NCBI RefSeq assembly: GCF_024763615.1 | Contig: NC_077224.1 | Location: 41,860,712 to 41,924,711, forward strand | Source of the DNA: Phlebotomus papatasi | Lineage: Eukaryota > Arthropoda > Insecta > Diptera > Psychodidae | DNA length: 64,000 nt | Direction of reading: 5' to 3' | Shown here: positions 32,295-43,950 of the stretch, piece after piece | Layout: each line of letters starts with the position of its first letter | How positions within the stretch are numbered: the stretch's first letter is position 1 | Made by a program: the position numbers and the translations under genes | Notes under the pieces: generated by a model | Database searches by the model: none | The model's input: only the letters and a program-made list of their open reading frames with translations | Told to the model about the DNA's origin: nothing

Positions 32295-34687
32295 GGAAGG
32301 CTTTTGGTTTCCTGATACTTTGACATCATCTACGATTGGCATGAAATATTTTGACCATTCACCATTGCAGATGATATTAGAGTATCTTTTGTGTTTTGTT
32401 CTCTAACTTCTAAACAAACTATCGAACATTCCATCGACATTGAGAGAGAGAGGAATCAAACAGAAAGTCAAATACTAGGATGTTAATATCATTAAGCAAC
32501 AATCAAAGTCGTACGTGTGAGGCAATCCCTTGAGATTTTCTTTAATGCTTTAATTATTTTAATTAGTGTCTTTGCTTTTTGATAAATTAATTCATAATTT
32601 TTCAGGCTAATTTCAAAGGTAGTTCATTTGAAAATAATTCAATACACGAGCAAAGCTATTAACATTTTGACAGAAATAATTTATATTTTCACTAATTTTA
32701 CAGTAACAGAATAATTTTGAAAAATTCTTTCAAAGCACATATAGAATGAATATTAAAGCAGAAGAGTCATCTGATGGGAATCTCTTACACATTACAATCT
32801 TCATGTTTCATTTAGATAATTCATCTTCATTTTAGTTTAAAAAGAAAATAATAAAAAAAACCTATTTAAACTCATTAAATCCACTATTCTTTGTATGAAA
32901 AACATTATAATTTGTTTTCTTCTCATTCTTTATACGTTTTGTGGTAATGTATACTTTTTTTTTCCAATGAACAAAGATGAAGAAAACAGAAACATATTAA
33001 GATAAGACTAGAATATAAATAATTTAAAAAAAAAACACATAAATAATAAATGAAAACAATATGAAAATTGATTAATCAAAGTTAACGAGAGTAAAACGGT
33101 TAACAAACTCATGTTTATGAAAGTTAACAGTTTATTTTTTTGATTTATTTTTTTTTGTAAAGACGCGCCTAACGAAGACACTGAATGAAAAATAAAAATT
33201 GAAAATGTATGAAAGTAATTAAAAATATATTAAACCTGTAAATATGTTGATATTATAAATATGAATGATGCAGAAGAAAAAAAATACGAAAGAAAAAAAA
33301 ACATTTAGTGCTAAAGTCATCAAAAGATATTCGACCCAGTAAAACAGAAAATAATTATAGTTAAGCATTGATATATAAATGGAAGATAAAATTTTTAGTT
33401 GAATAATTGAAAATCTTATGAAGAAAGAAAAAAAACAACATAGCATGTACATAAATAGAATATTAAAGTAAGATCATTTTTCGGTTAAACTTTTTCAAGC
33501 GAAAGCAATTTGCTGCAACTCATTGAGTTCTAAAGTATTTTTAAAAATATACCAAATGCTAGAGAGCTCATCAAAATTTGTGACTCTCACATTTGAAAAA
33601 AGCGTACACAGTTGATAGTTAACGAAATTAGTAATAAGAAGAAAAAAAACATGAAACTGAAAAAATATGTAAACAAAAATTTATAGTGTAAAATGTTTAA
33701 AAAAAAAATAATAGATAAACATACAAAAAACCATAGAGGGATCAATATTGTATAAAAAGATATTTGCAAAAAATTGTTAAAAATATTCATGTAAAAAAGA
33801 GACATTAGAAAATATTTTTTAGACATTTCCAAAAAAAAGAAAAAAACAAATCTGAGATAGAGCAAAATTGTATATCGTCAAATTCAAAAAACAAAAAAAA
33901 TAAAAAATAAAAAGTGAACCACGTAGTCAAACATTAAAAAAAAAACATTTTAAAAAATCACTCCCCACTGCCTTATCATTATATTATTATGTAATTTTTA
34001 TGAATTTACGTTGATATGCGAAAAAACAAGGATATCTAAAGGACTTTATCGCTAAAATTTAAAAGAAAAATACACAGCGAGATGAAAAATGTAAAAGAAA
34101 AATTTAAAAAAAAACTAGAAAAAAATATTACTAAAAAAAATATGTGTGTCATTTATAGCCAATTTATTTATGTAAATGGAATCTCCCCCATTACAATACG
34201 ATATCTCCCAGAAAGACTGGAAGCAGCACTAACTTGGAGCAAAAAAGACATCCTGAATAGTCATTTGGCAGAGAATGATAGAATGAAATGAACTTATTAG
34301 TCTGCATTTTCAATTAAAACATCATTGAATCATAACACAAGTATCATATAAAATATAACATATAATGGAGAGAATATTAAAATATCAATCAATATTATAT
34401 GACATATAGAAAACTTACTTATATATTGAGCGAATGGGGCTAGAGAGTACGAATATTATTAATTTTAGGTGCTAAAATTTTTGAATGATGATTGTTCAGC
34501 ACTTGTTGGCAAATGTGTGAGTTTTAGTAGACAGAAATAAAGGAAAATTGATTTAACTCTTATCTCTTTAATTCGCTAAATCATCGAACCTGAAAAACTC
34601 TGCAAAATTTACCCATGTTAAACCCATAAAGTTTTGAAAGTTTCAATTCTCTAATCTCAACAAATACTCAGCAAAATGTCATCAGTA
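32295..34687 (+). other. AT-rich region, probable 3' UTR and spacer after the LRR gene
   Basis: No coding exon seen; long A- and T-runs, minus-strand Phe-rich frames are compositional noise. Several AATAAA words are present (for example 34536-34541), so the polyadenylation site cannot be fixed by eye. Confidence 0.45.
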
Positions 34688-35332
34688 GGAGAATTCTTGA
34701 ATTTTTGTGGCATTATCACACGTGAGTTCGAAACCTGACAATACCAATCGAGCTTTTTTCTCATGTCACATGAGATCGAAAATGAAATTCATTGATATTT
34801 CTTTTAATAAAATCTCTTTTCTTGATGATATTTATGCAAATACAGTCCGCCTTTATTGATTTAAATGAGACTTCTGACAATGGCAATGTCACGGTTACAG
34901 AATCACTTTTTCGAAAAAGCTCTCCTGAAGGGGAATTCTGTAACGCTCTGGCAATGCCATATGACAAATTGGGTTAGAATCTTAGGAGAGCTTTTTCGAA
35001 AATGCGATTCTGTAGCCGTAACATTGCAATTTCAGCCCACATGGCATTGTCAGAAGTCACATATTTCAAATTTCTGGCAATTCAAATGACAATGAATTTT
35101 GTTTATCAAATCAACCAAGACGTACTGTATTTTCATAAAATCATCAAGTAAAGGGATTTCATTAAAAATTCAATGAAGTGCATTTTCGAACTCATATGAT
35201 ATGACAAAAAAGCTCGATTGGCATTGTCAGGTTGCGAACTCACACGTGACAATGCCACGAAAATTACAGAATTCCCCTAATGAAATTCGAACGCAATTTG
35301 TCATATGGCATTGCCAGAATGTTACAGAATTC
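34688..35332. mobile_element. Complex fold-back element
   Basis: The outer arms (34688-34765 and about 35195-35277) pair through 'cacacgtgagttcg'/'cgaactcacacgtg' and 'accaatcgagctttttt'/'aaaaaagctcgattgg'. A second pair (34930-34973 and about 35293-35332, 'gcaatgccatatgacaaatt' and its inverse) crosses the outer arm. A third pair ('gaaaaagctctcctgaag'/'cttaggagagctttttcg') lies in the middle. All share the GGGGAATTCTGTAA terminus, implying nested insertions of one family. Open frames inside are by-products. Confidence 0.78.
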
Positions 35333-35959
35333 AGCTACAGGTTATTAAAAATAAAATTTACTAAGTATATATCGTCACTTGAATCAGCAATTGTCGTAAC
35401 TTCCTCACCTAATCAGGTATTTTTTTAACTGAAAACCTAGTGATAAGCCTGGATCAGCTTATTGTAAGTGAGATTCGTAACATAAGCAGAATCGGAATAC
35501 ATGCAAACTCGATTCAGAGTTGAATTTGGGAGATGTTGTGCAGTAGTTTTGAATAAAATAAATATCTAGGATTTGAATTAAACTTACAGAAAGACCATGA
35601 GTGAAATATAAACCAGCTTCTATAATTTTGCCTAATAACTTAATCTTATCGGTTGCTCTAGAGCTGAGATACTTAATCCAATTTATTTCTTTTGGAACAC
35701 GTTTTTTGACCACAGCGCCCCTTGTATCCATGTGACGAACTACAACTATATCAAAGAATGATTCTATTTTGTGAGAATATTCTTTTAAATCCTAAGCAGA
35801 TTGGCTAGTTGGCAAAAAGTGCTTGATTTTGTATAAAAGAGCAATAATAAGTTAAAACTGAGCAGTAACAAAAAATATTGAAACAGTGATATTATCGTCC
35901 AAATTTTGTCAAAGGAAAAATAAAGGGCTTTTCAATTTATCTGCTATAATTTTAGATGT
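35333..35959. other. Unassigned AT-rich DNA
   Basis: Includes at about 35695-35735 the words 'cacagcgccccttgtatcca' and 'gtgacgaact', which recur near 36524-36560 ('tacagcgcccctggtgtc', 'ttacgaact'), so part is a short dispersed repeat. No gene supported. Confidence 0.45.
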
Positions 35960-36231
35960 TAATGGCTCCGGCACACCTTTTAAATCAGGAAAATTTCATG
36001 AAATCAAAATTTACGTCCCTTTCTTTCTACCACGTTTTGCATTATGTCTATCTGATTCTTTGTAGTTCAAATCCGATTGAGCTAAATTGAATTTGTTGTG
36101 ATGTTTAAAAGAAGAAGAAGAGTGCAAACGATTGAGATAGACATTATGCAAAAACGAGTGAGAAAGAGAAGGCATCCAATTTCGACTTTATGAAATTTTT
36201 CTAATCTAAAAGGTGTGCTGGAGCCATAAAT
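35960..36231. mobile_element. ~270-bp MITE
   Basis: Left 'atggctccggcacaccttt' is answered at the right by 'aaaggtgtgctggagccat', and 'cattatgtctatctgatt' by 'gagatagacattatgc' inside. Non-coding; flanked by TTA/TAA-like bases. Confidence 0.85.
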
Positions 36232-37475
36232 ATATAAATTAGACCCATTATTGTAAACATTTAGGTTTTTTACTGACCATAATTAGATAATCTTGAAAAC
36301 TAAAACTGTCCTTAACAATCTGTTTTGTGGGTTTGATAGAGCTTGATATTTTATTAGCTACATTTTCGTTCATGTACAACTTTTCTTTTAGATTGTTTTT
36401 TGCAAAAAAAAACAAACGAGCAATAAAAAATCGAAATGGGTTGTAAAAAATTAAAAATGAGCAGATCTTTCATTAAAGTTGCTAAAAAGTTCAATTTTTC
36501 CATGTTTTCTGACATATAATGAGACTACAGCGCCCCTGGTGTCAGTTTTACGAACTGTATCTGTCCAGATGATTATCGGGCATGTAAAAGAAAACAAATA
36601 CAAATATTTTCGCATTAGGAAATAAATCGATTCAGCAGAATCGGAGATATAAGCACCCATGTATCAAAAACCGGTAAAACCTGTTTTGCCTAGATTCCAG
36701 GCGCAAAAAGCAAAATGAAGTCAAAATGAAATCAAAATGTAAATCACTTAACCTAAGCAATAGAAAAAATAGCAAGAGAACCCAGGGACAAAATCAGTGT
36801 TGCATAGTGTTATTAAAGGAAGGTCAATAATCCTGAAGGACCTATTTTTTTAGGACGTTTTTTGAAACGTTATTCCAAACCTGACTGAATGAATCAGGAC
36901 AGTAAAAGTATTACTTCTAAGTTTTCACAGTGTTTAAAATCTCTTAGGGTTGACTCTATCGGAGTCGTACTGCATTATACACTAAAACGAAGAACGTATC
37001 GTTCCTTATTACTCATCTTCGCTCATTATTCCTTTTTACTTGAATTCATATTAAAATAATATAGTTACAAGCTGACTTCTTTGTACAGTAAAGGTAATTC
37101 AAATAGGGATTTTTATTTTTCAATGTTGATAGAAACTTTTTTTTACAAGAAATTGATAGTATCGACTATGTAACTAATAAAATCCATCCTTCGCTTTAAA
37201 TTAAAGCCTTCAACAGTAGAAAATTTTATTTCATAACTTCAAAGTGTAATCGATTGAAGAAATAACATTTTAAGTAATAAAAACATTCTAATCAAGAACT
37301 ACATGCGGCTTAGTTCAGCCAATATACTATGATGAAAAGGATTAATCTTTCAGGAAACGTTCTTTTTTTAATTGAGTTAAAATTCAATTCAATTCATATA
37401 TTCATGAAAAAATAGGGTGTTCGTTTCTTACAACTTTGAATTACATAAAATTTAGAAAAATAACCATATGAATAA
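36232..37475. other. Intergenic, no gene seen
   Basis: Contains the short repeat at 36520-36560 and, at about 36951-36975, 'ggttgactctatcggagtc', the probable right terminus of the element whose left end is at 10414. This is where the next exons of Rab3GAP1 would be expected, and none was found. Confidence 0.45.
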
Positions 37476-39090
37476 ATTTAAATTGAATTTAAATTGAATT
37501 TAAATTGACTTTGAATTGAATTTTACTATATGGAATCCGGCCGATAACTTGATGCAATAGAGAAAACACGGAATTTCGACCTGGTTCTTCTCCTTCTTTA
37601 TACTCTAGTCAACGTTTCGAAGCTGAATGGCTCCTTCCTCAGGTCTACAATATACATATAAACATAGATTTAAAAATAACTCATTTACAAAATCATAAAA
37701 CTCCTACATGAAAATTGGTGGGAAAAGGGTGTCAGGGAATTCTTTCACTATCACTTTTACATATATGGACGATGTGCACATGAAGGTGGTCAGACTGGGA
37801 ATGGGAAGCCACAGATGAATTGAATTTGAACATAATTTGTATAGAATTTGAATAGAATTTGAATTGAATTTGAATCGAATTTGAATTGAATACAAATTGA
37901 ATTTGAATTTGAATTTTAATTTTAATTTTAATTGAATTTTAATTCAATTGGAATTGAATTTTAATTGAATTTTAATTCAATTTTAATTGATTTTGAATTG
38001 AATATTAATTCAATTGGAATTGAAGTTGAATTGAATTTGAATTGAATTTGAAGTGACTCTAAATTGAATTTGAATTCAATTTGAATTGGATTTGTATTGA
38101 ATATGAATTGAATTTGAATTGTATTTTATTTGAATTTGCGTTAAAAGTGAATTGAATTTGAATTACATTTTAATTTAATTCGGACTACATTTTAAATTTG
38201 AATTGAATTTTAATTCAATTGGAATTGACTGTTTATTTAATTGGAATTGAATTTGAAGTTACTCTAAATTGAATTTGAATTCAATTGGAATTGAATTTGA
38301 ATTCAATTTGAATTCAATTTGAATTGAATTTTGTATTGAATATGAATTGAATTTTAATTGAATTTTAATTGAATTTGAATTGTATTTGATTTGAATTTGA
38401 ATTTGAATTTGCATTAAAAGTGAATTGAATTTGAATTAAATTTTAATTTAATTCGGACTAAATTTTAAATTTGAATTGAATTTGAATTTGCATTAAAAGT
38501 GAATTGAATTTGAATTAAATTTTAATTTAATCCGGACTAAATTTTAAATTTGAATTGAATTTGAAATTAAATTGATGTCGAATTGAATTGGAATTGAATT
38601 TGAATTTAATTCAAAATTGATTTAATTGGAACTTACATTGATGTGGAATTGAATTTGAATTGAACATGAATTTAATCTGGATTGTATTGATGCTAAATTC
38701 GAATTGCATTTGATTTTAATTGAAAATTAATTTAAATGGAATTTAAAATAATTGTGAATTCAGTTTAAATTTAATTTGAAATAATTTTAAATGAAATTTG
38801 TTTTGAAGTTGAATTTAATTCAAGATTAATTTAAATTAATTTAAATTAAGGAATTTAAATTGATGGTGATTGAGTTTAAGTTTAATTTGAATTGAATTTG
38901 AATTTGATTTTTGAATTGAAGTTGAATTGAATTCGAATTCTACTTGAATTTAATTAGAATTTTATTGATGTCAAATTTAATTTGAATTTGAATTGAGCTT
39001 AAATTGAATTTGACTACTTCAGAATTAGTTTAAATGGAATTTAAATTGATGTTGATAGAATTTTAATTTAATTTGAATTAAATTTAATTT
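37476..39090. repeat. Degenerate GAATTTGAATT low-complexity array
   Basis: A first short block (37476-37525) and a long one (about 37818-39090) consist almost entirely of imperfect 'gaatttgaatt' and 'gaattttaatt' hexamer-like units. Larger blocks are duplicated within it, for example a stretch with 'attcggactaaattttaaat' that recurs about 75 bases apart near 38450-38540. No coding potential. Confidence 0.85.
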
Positions 39091-39978
39091 ATTTACAAAC
39101 CTAGGTTTTTAATTTCTCATGAGATTATATTTTTTTTTACACTCGTCGATGAATTAAATTGAATTAAGGTTATTTTTGAATATAAATTTTAGTCTGGAAA
39201 AACAAAAAAATAATTTTTGGGTTTTTGCGAGGAAATTTTATATATGCTTGTAAATTGAGTGATCCAATTAAAAGACCATTTAATCCAATTAGCGAAAAGG
39301 CGACCCAGTTAGTGCATGCTGACTTATTTCAGTATTATCATTATTTTATAAATTTTCTTTAATATTTTTGATAATTTTTTTTATATTATGTTTCTGAATG
39401 AAACAGTGAATAATTCTATGGATTTAGAAGAAGTAAAAAAAATCATCAGTCCAAAAACAAGCGTTTAAGTAGCACTCTTCGGAAAACGATCCAGTTACCC
39501 CACCTTACTATAAAACGTAAAATAGAAAATTGGCTATTTTATTTTTTCATCGCATCTCAGAAGAATTGAAAATTCACTCCTTTTAAATTGTGTCTAAGAC
39601 CATTTTGCACATTTTTTTTTTCAAAAGACGTTCAAAATAGATTTTCCCAATTTCACAATGCAGTATTTGAAGCTAAGCAGCCTCATTTTTTTAAAAATTT
39701 AATTGTTTCACGTCAAAAGTTTTAGATCAGTGACCTACTGCACTCAAGTAGTCCTAGAATTTTAATAAAATTTGTCAATTGCCGCAACGATCGCAAGGCC
39801 TGCTTGAAATACAGTAGAAAAAAGCTAAAAATAGTTTTTCGCTTAGCATTATGTTCACTGCATTCGAAGTTATTTCAGTAACATTTAAATTGGGTATACT
39901 CTCCAATTAGAGTCTTATCCGAAAACTTGTTCAAGATATTTCATCAGATTGGAAGAAAATAGAGGAAAATTCACTTAC
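39091..39978. other. Start of Rab3GAP1 intron, no exon seen
   Basis: AT-rich DNA downstream (minus sense) of the strong GTAAGT donor at 39973-39978. No minus-strand open segment with acceptor and Rab3GAP1-like sequence was recognised. Confidence 0.5.
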
Positions 39979-41465
39979 CCAGGAATAGGAATGCACCTTT
40001 CGACGCGATATCTCATCTCCTGTGCAAACTCCATCCAGAGATGTGCAACAGCCTTTTTGCCTCCAAAGTACTCTTGGCACAGAGCTAGAAGGGCACTGAG
40101 ACGATGCACGAGTGAATCCGGAGGAGCACTTTTGATCTTTAGCGGATCATAGGGTTCAATTTCTGGAATATTGTAGGGATGTTGTGAGTTCTCTTGAGCG
40201 TCCGGAAAGAGGTAGTAGAGCATCTTCATCAGGAGATCATCTCTGATTGGTCCACTGCTTTTCTGGTTGTCTTTTCGGCGACGAGACAACGTGGGCAGAA
40301 CAGAAGAGAGACTGGGAATCTTTGATTCTGTCAAGACATCCAGAGGATTTACCCCGAAAGCTGCACCGGTCGACGTGATTGAATCTCCAAGGAGTTCTGA
40401 TAAGGTCGTCATGACCTCGAGATTGTGGAGGTATTCCTTGAGAACTTCTGAGAGAAAGCATGCCGGAAGGGGCTGATAGCGAGCTCTGAGGGACCATTTG
40501 GGAGCCAGCAGAGGATCAAAATCTGAGTAAGTTTGAGAATCTATGACAACATTATCTGCCACATTTGGCCAAGTACAGTAGATGACCAGTTCATCGACAG
40601 GGTCACACATGGCACCAAAAGGCAGGACGGTAAATGGTTCCTGATCATCTTTTGGAGCTTGCTCGTCATCTTCGGGGAAATCAAAGGGATTTGTCGCGAA
40701 AGAATTGCTCCATTTCCCAAAACGAGTAGCACTTCCAAATTGATTGAGTCTGTAGCTGAGGCGAACACTGACAGACACTGGATCCTCATACTGTACCCCA
40801 ATCTTCCCCTTGAACATGTCCAGGAGTCCAGAGAGATACTTGAACTGCGGTGGAGTTGTCTGGAGATGAACCACGTCGAAAGACAAGCGAGTGGACTGGA
40901 ATTCACAGACTCCCAGGAAAATTGGATAGGTCTGACTCTTGTCAATCACCTCAATGAAAACGGGCACCTCACAATTGCTCTCAGCCACGGCAATGTGGAC
41001 AGAACTGAGCAGTATCCGGATCTGACTCTCATTGTAAATTGGCTGTTTTGTGGATACCACAACAACAAAATCCCTCAAGCCATACCACCTCGCTATTGGA
41101 TGCATACTCCCTTCCACTTCCTCATCCAGGATACTGTAATCATTGTCCAGGGACATGAGATCCATGAATGCCTGACATTGACGACTGCCCTCATCTTTTC
41201 CAACACTCTCATTCTTTCCCGAATCACCCAATTTTGCTGTGAATCTCACAATCTTCATCTCCACATCTGCAAAATTAATAATCTCCTGGCATGTTGTCCA
41301 GTCACAGAGAGACAGCTGATTCCTGGACAATTTCTCTCCCAGACACACAAAAGGAAGCTTCCATTCGTGGAATATTTCCTCGAGACGCGCAGTAAAAATT
41401 TCCCAATTGCTGGCTGTGGTAAAATCCTGCTGAAAAAACTCCAAGTCATCGATTTCCTCAGTCAT
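39979..41465 (-). CDS. Rab3GAP1: Rab3 GTPase-activating protein catalytic subunit, N-terminal half
   Basis: One long exon of 495 codons plus two bases reads TEEIDDLEFFQQDFTTAS, WYGLRDFVVVV, LPFGAMCDPVDELVIYCTWP, DSQTYSDFDPLLAPKWS, YLFPDAQENS, SAPPDSLVHRLSALLALCQEY and AHLWMEFAQEMRY, matching the conserved N-terminal half of Rab3GAP1 in order. With its partner subunit Rab3GAP2 the protein acts as a GAP for Rab3 and a GEF for Rab18, affecting synaptic release, ER and lipid-droplet traffic and autophagy. The start is the ATG at 41463-41465 with AAA before it; the two codons upstream begin with GTG. The exon ends CTGG|GTAAGT at 39979. Vertebrate Rab3GAP1 is about 980 aa and its catalytic Arg lies in the C-terminal half, which is not encoded here; no further exon was found on this strand in the window. 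Confidence 0.93.
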
Positions 41466-42018
41466 TTTCACACAAATTTACAAAGATTCTGGCGAAAAAT
41501 CTGTTTCACAAAAACAAAAACACACTTTCACTTGATTGTCCCTATAAAAAAATTGTCGACGGTGCAAATGTTCTGCGAACATGTCTACTGTGAATCCGGA
41601 GACATTTCTTGGAGGCAAAATATTTATTCAAGAAAATGTTGGCAGTAAATGGTAAAGAAAAAATGTTAGGAAGATTTCCTGTGACTTGTGCCCTAATAAA
41701 ATCTCAATATAATGCTCCTGATTTAATTAAATCTTCAAAATCCTTATTTCTGCTGCAAAATTTCTGAATTTAATTCACAGACAGAAATACGTTACACTTC
41801 AAATATAGCCGAGACACTCTTTAAAGTTCCATCAGCGCCATCTGTAAGAATCCATTTCCATTTTATGCAGAAAATCAAAACCGCTAAAAAACCTTCAATT
41901 TTAACACTTTAAAACCCAATAAGGTAGCATTTTACTCCAATTTTTTTAATGTTTTACAGCAGGGAAATCTTACATGAGTATAATATCATTGTCTTTAAAA
42001 AATATTTTTTAAAGACAA
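41466..42018. promoter_or_regulatory. Upstream region of Rab3GAP1
   Basis: About 400 bp upstream of the start codon contain the likely 5' UTR and promoter. No TATA box or Inr can be assigned with confidence. The stretch 41985-42018 has a small palindrome ('attgtctttaaaaaatatt' / 'aaagacaatgggc') that borders the next element. Confidence 0.3.
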
Positions 42019-42111
42019 TGGGCTCTATTCTGCGAATAAAGATAAAGATAAAGATAAAGAAATAAAGATAAAGATAAAGATTTGGTATTCTACAAACAAG
42101 ATTTCAAAATA

Positions 42112-42262
42112 ATGCCCAACGCACAATAACTTTTGTTTTGTAAACATGTTTTTGACATTTCAATGAGAGTGAATGAAATAGAGATATAGTTATCTCGTTT
42201 TCTTTTATAGGAAATTTTGAAAACATATTTACAAACAAAAGTTATTGTGCGTTGAGCATAAT
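42112..42262. mobile_element. Palindromic 'CGCACAATAACTTTTGTTT' MITE
   Basis: Opens 'cccaacgcacaataactttt' and closes 'aaaagttattgtgcgttgag'; same unit as 10692-10840 and the cluster at 45112. Confidence 0.88.
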
Positions 42263-42642
42263 GCTGTCAAATATCTTTATTTTTAGCTTGGATAAAAATA
42301 TTTCAAGATTTGGTATTCTGCGCCCAAGAGATTTCAAGGTGATTCTAACCTCAATATTCTAGATTTCAAATGTGGTGTCGAGGTGCTTTGAAATCTCTAT
42401 TTGCGTTTTGAAACTCGTTTGAAAAGCATTAAAGCCATGGAAAATCTTTTAATTTATTAGAAAATTTAAGGATGCAGAGGCAGTATAACGAGGGTAATAC
42501 GCTAATACACTAGGAATACAATAAATACAACTTTATTTTTTTTATTTCAACAAAAAATACTTATATTCAGTCATACTTCGAAAAGATGTACTATTTCAGA
42601 AGAAGGTAAAATTTTGATAAAATTTTGATTTTGTTTTCTGAA

Positions 42643-42887
42643 ACAGTAGACTCAGACTCTCTCTCAATCGGGAAAATATGGGGCAAAATGTCATCCGGTT
42701 TAGCGATAGAGTTGAGCGTCAAAGCCTTTGTAAATTCCACAAAAAGCGCTCAATTATAAAGAATCATGATAAAATAGGAAAAACTACAGCGAATTTGAGC
42801 AAATTAGCTTTATAATTTAACGTGAAAATTGTCAACAAAATTTGTCGCCCGATTGAAAAAGAGCCGATTGAGTGAGAGTCTACTGTA
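42643..42887. mobile_element. MITE, 'CAGTAGACTCTC' family, subtype B
   Basis: Begins ACAGTAGACTCAGACTCTCT (a small duplication of 'gactc' near the end) and ends GTGAGAGTCTACTGTA. Interior matches 3927-4152. Confidence 0.82.
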
Positions 42888-43050
42888 AAAAACTGAACTG
42901 AATTTATTCTCTAAATCTTATAGTACAACAAAGATTGTGGAAACTGCTCTCTCTTGGAGTTCGAGCAGTTAAAATCGTTGGTATTAGCGAGAAATGATCC
43001 TTTGTACCCTTATGTATCCATTTCTTATTTTTAGAAATTGTTAAAGGTAG

Positions 43051-43950
43051 GGTAAATTAAGCTAATTCAAAACCTGCCCCAAATGGAAATTTTTCGCTGC
43101 TCCAAATGGAAACATCATAAAGGAAAATATGGATAAATCTAAATGGAAACGATAAATACAGTACTAAATTATTATATTTATATATTTTCTATACAACAAT
43201 TTCATTATTTAGTTAATTTTGCTCCAAATAAAGCAAAAATCCATTCATATTCACAAATTTTAATTTGTTAATTTTTTCAGAAAAATTAAAAGTTTACCTT
43301 TCCACCTTCGAATTTTTCGTCGATCGACCATGTTTTCCAATGAAAAACACAGTAAAGTGATTATTGTTTATTCATTTTGTTTAACATTTAATGTCACATT
43401 TCCGGCTAATTTTAGTTAAATTAAGTGATAATCTTCATTATTAACGATACGTGAAGTTTTTAAATGAAATAATTACCTATTTCGTAAACAAAAAGGGTTT
43501 TTCTGAAGTGTCTGCAAATGCTTTAATAGGAAACCTCGGAAATATGATTTTTTTGGAGAGATTTTCTTATTGTTTTAGATGGGAAAGGAGAAAATACCCA
43601 AAATACCAGGAATAAGAACAAATCCTGCACTCAAGAGCAACTCAACAAGGTTTTGGAAGCCTTTCGTCGCGGTTTCACTTACACAGTTTGTCTCCCATTA
43701 GAAACTTTCCCTTGTTTCCATTTGGATTAATATGGTTTCCAATGGAAGCATTTTACGCTCGCATATTTTTCTTGTATTTTAGAAGTTTTCGAATTATATC
43801 TAAAGAATTTTCACAAAACAGTAACTTTCTAGAAGAGTCTAGAAGCAAATTTATGTAATTCTCTTCAGAAAAAATATGAATTTAATATGTTTAATCTTCT
43901 GTCAAAGTTAAAGCGTCTGGAAATGGTTTTGAATTAGGACATTTACCCTA
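43051..43950. mobile_element. ~900-bp 'GGGTAAAT' inverted-terminal element
   Basis: Left 'agggtaaattaagctaattc' then 'aaaacc'; right 'ggttttgaattaggacattt' then 'accct'. 'ccaaatgga' words are scattered near both ends. Belongs to the AGGGTAAA group by its ends. Non-coding. Confidence 0.7.

Noticed and set aside
33219..33865. Phe/Ile-rich minus-strand frames resembling membrane proteins
   Set aside because: They are translations of A-rich DNA (many AAA/GAA runs read as TTT/TTC). No conserved motif or exon border.
37560..37640. 'ggtcgaaacgttgac'-like word (minus sense 'cttcgaaacgttgactagag')
   Set aside because: It recalls words seen near the ends of various retroelements, but nothing else around it supports a specific family.
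40533..41648. 371-codon plus-strand open frame opposite Rab3GAP1
   Set aside because: It is a shadow of the minus-strand Rab3GAP1 exon: no domain, wrong strand, and the minus frame matches a known protein throughout.
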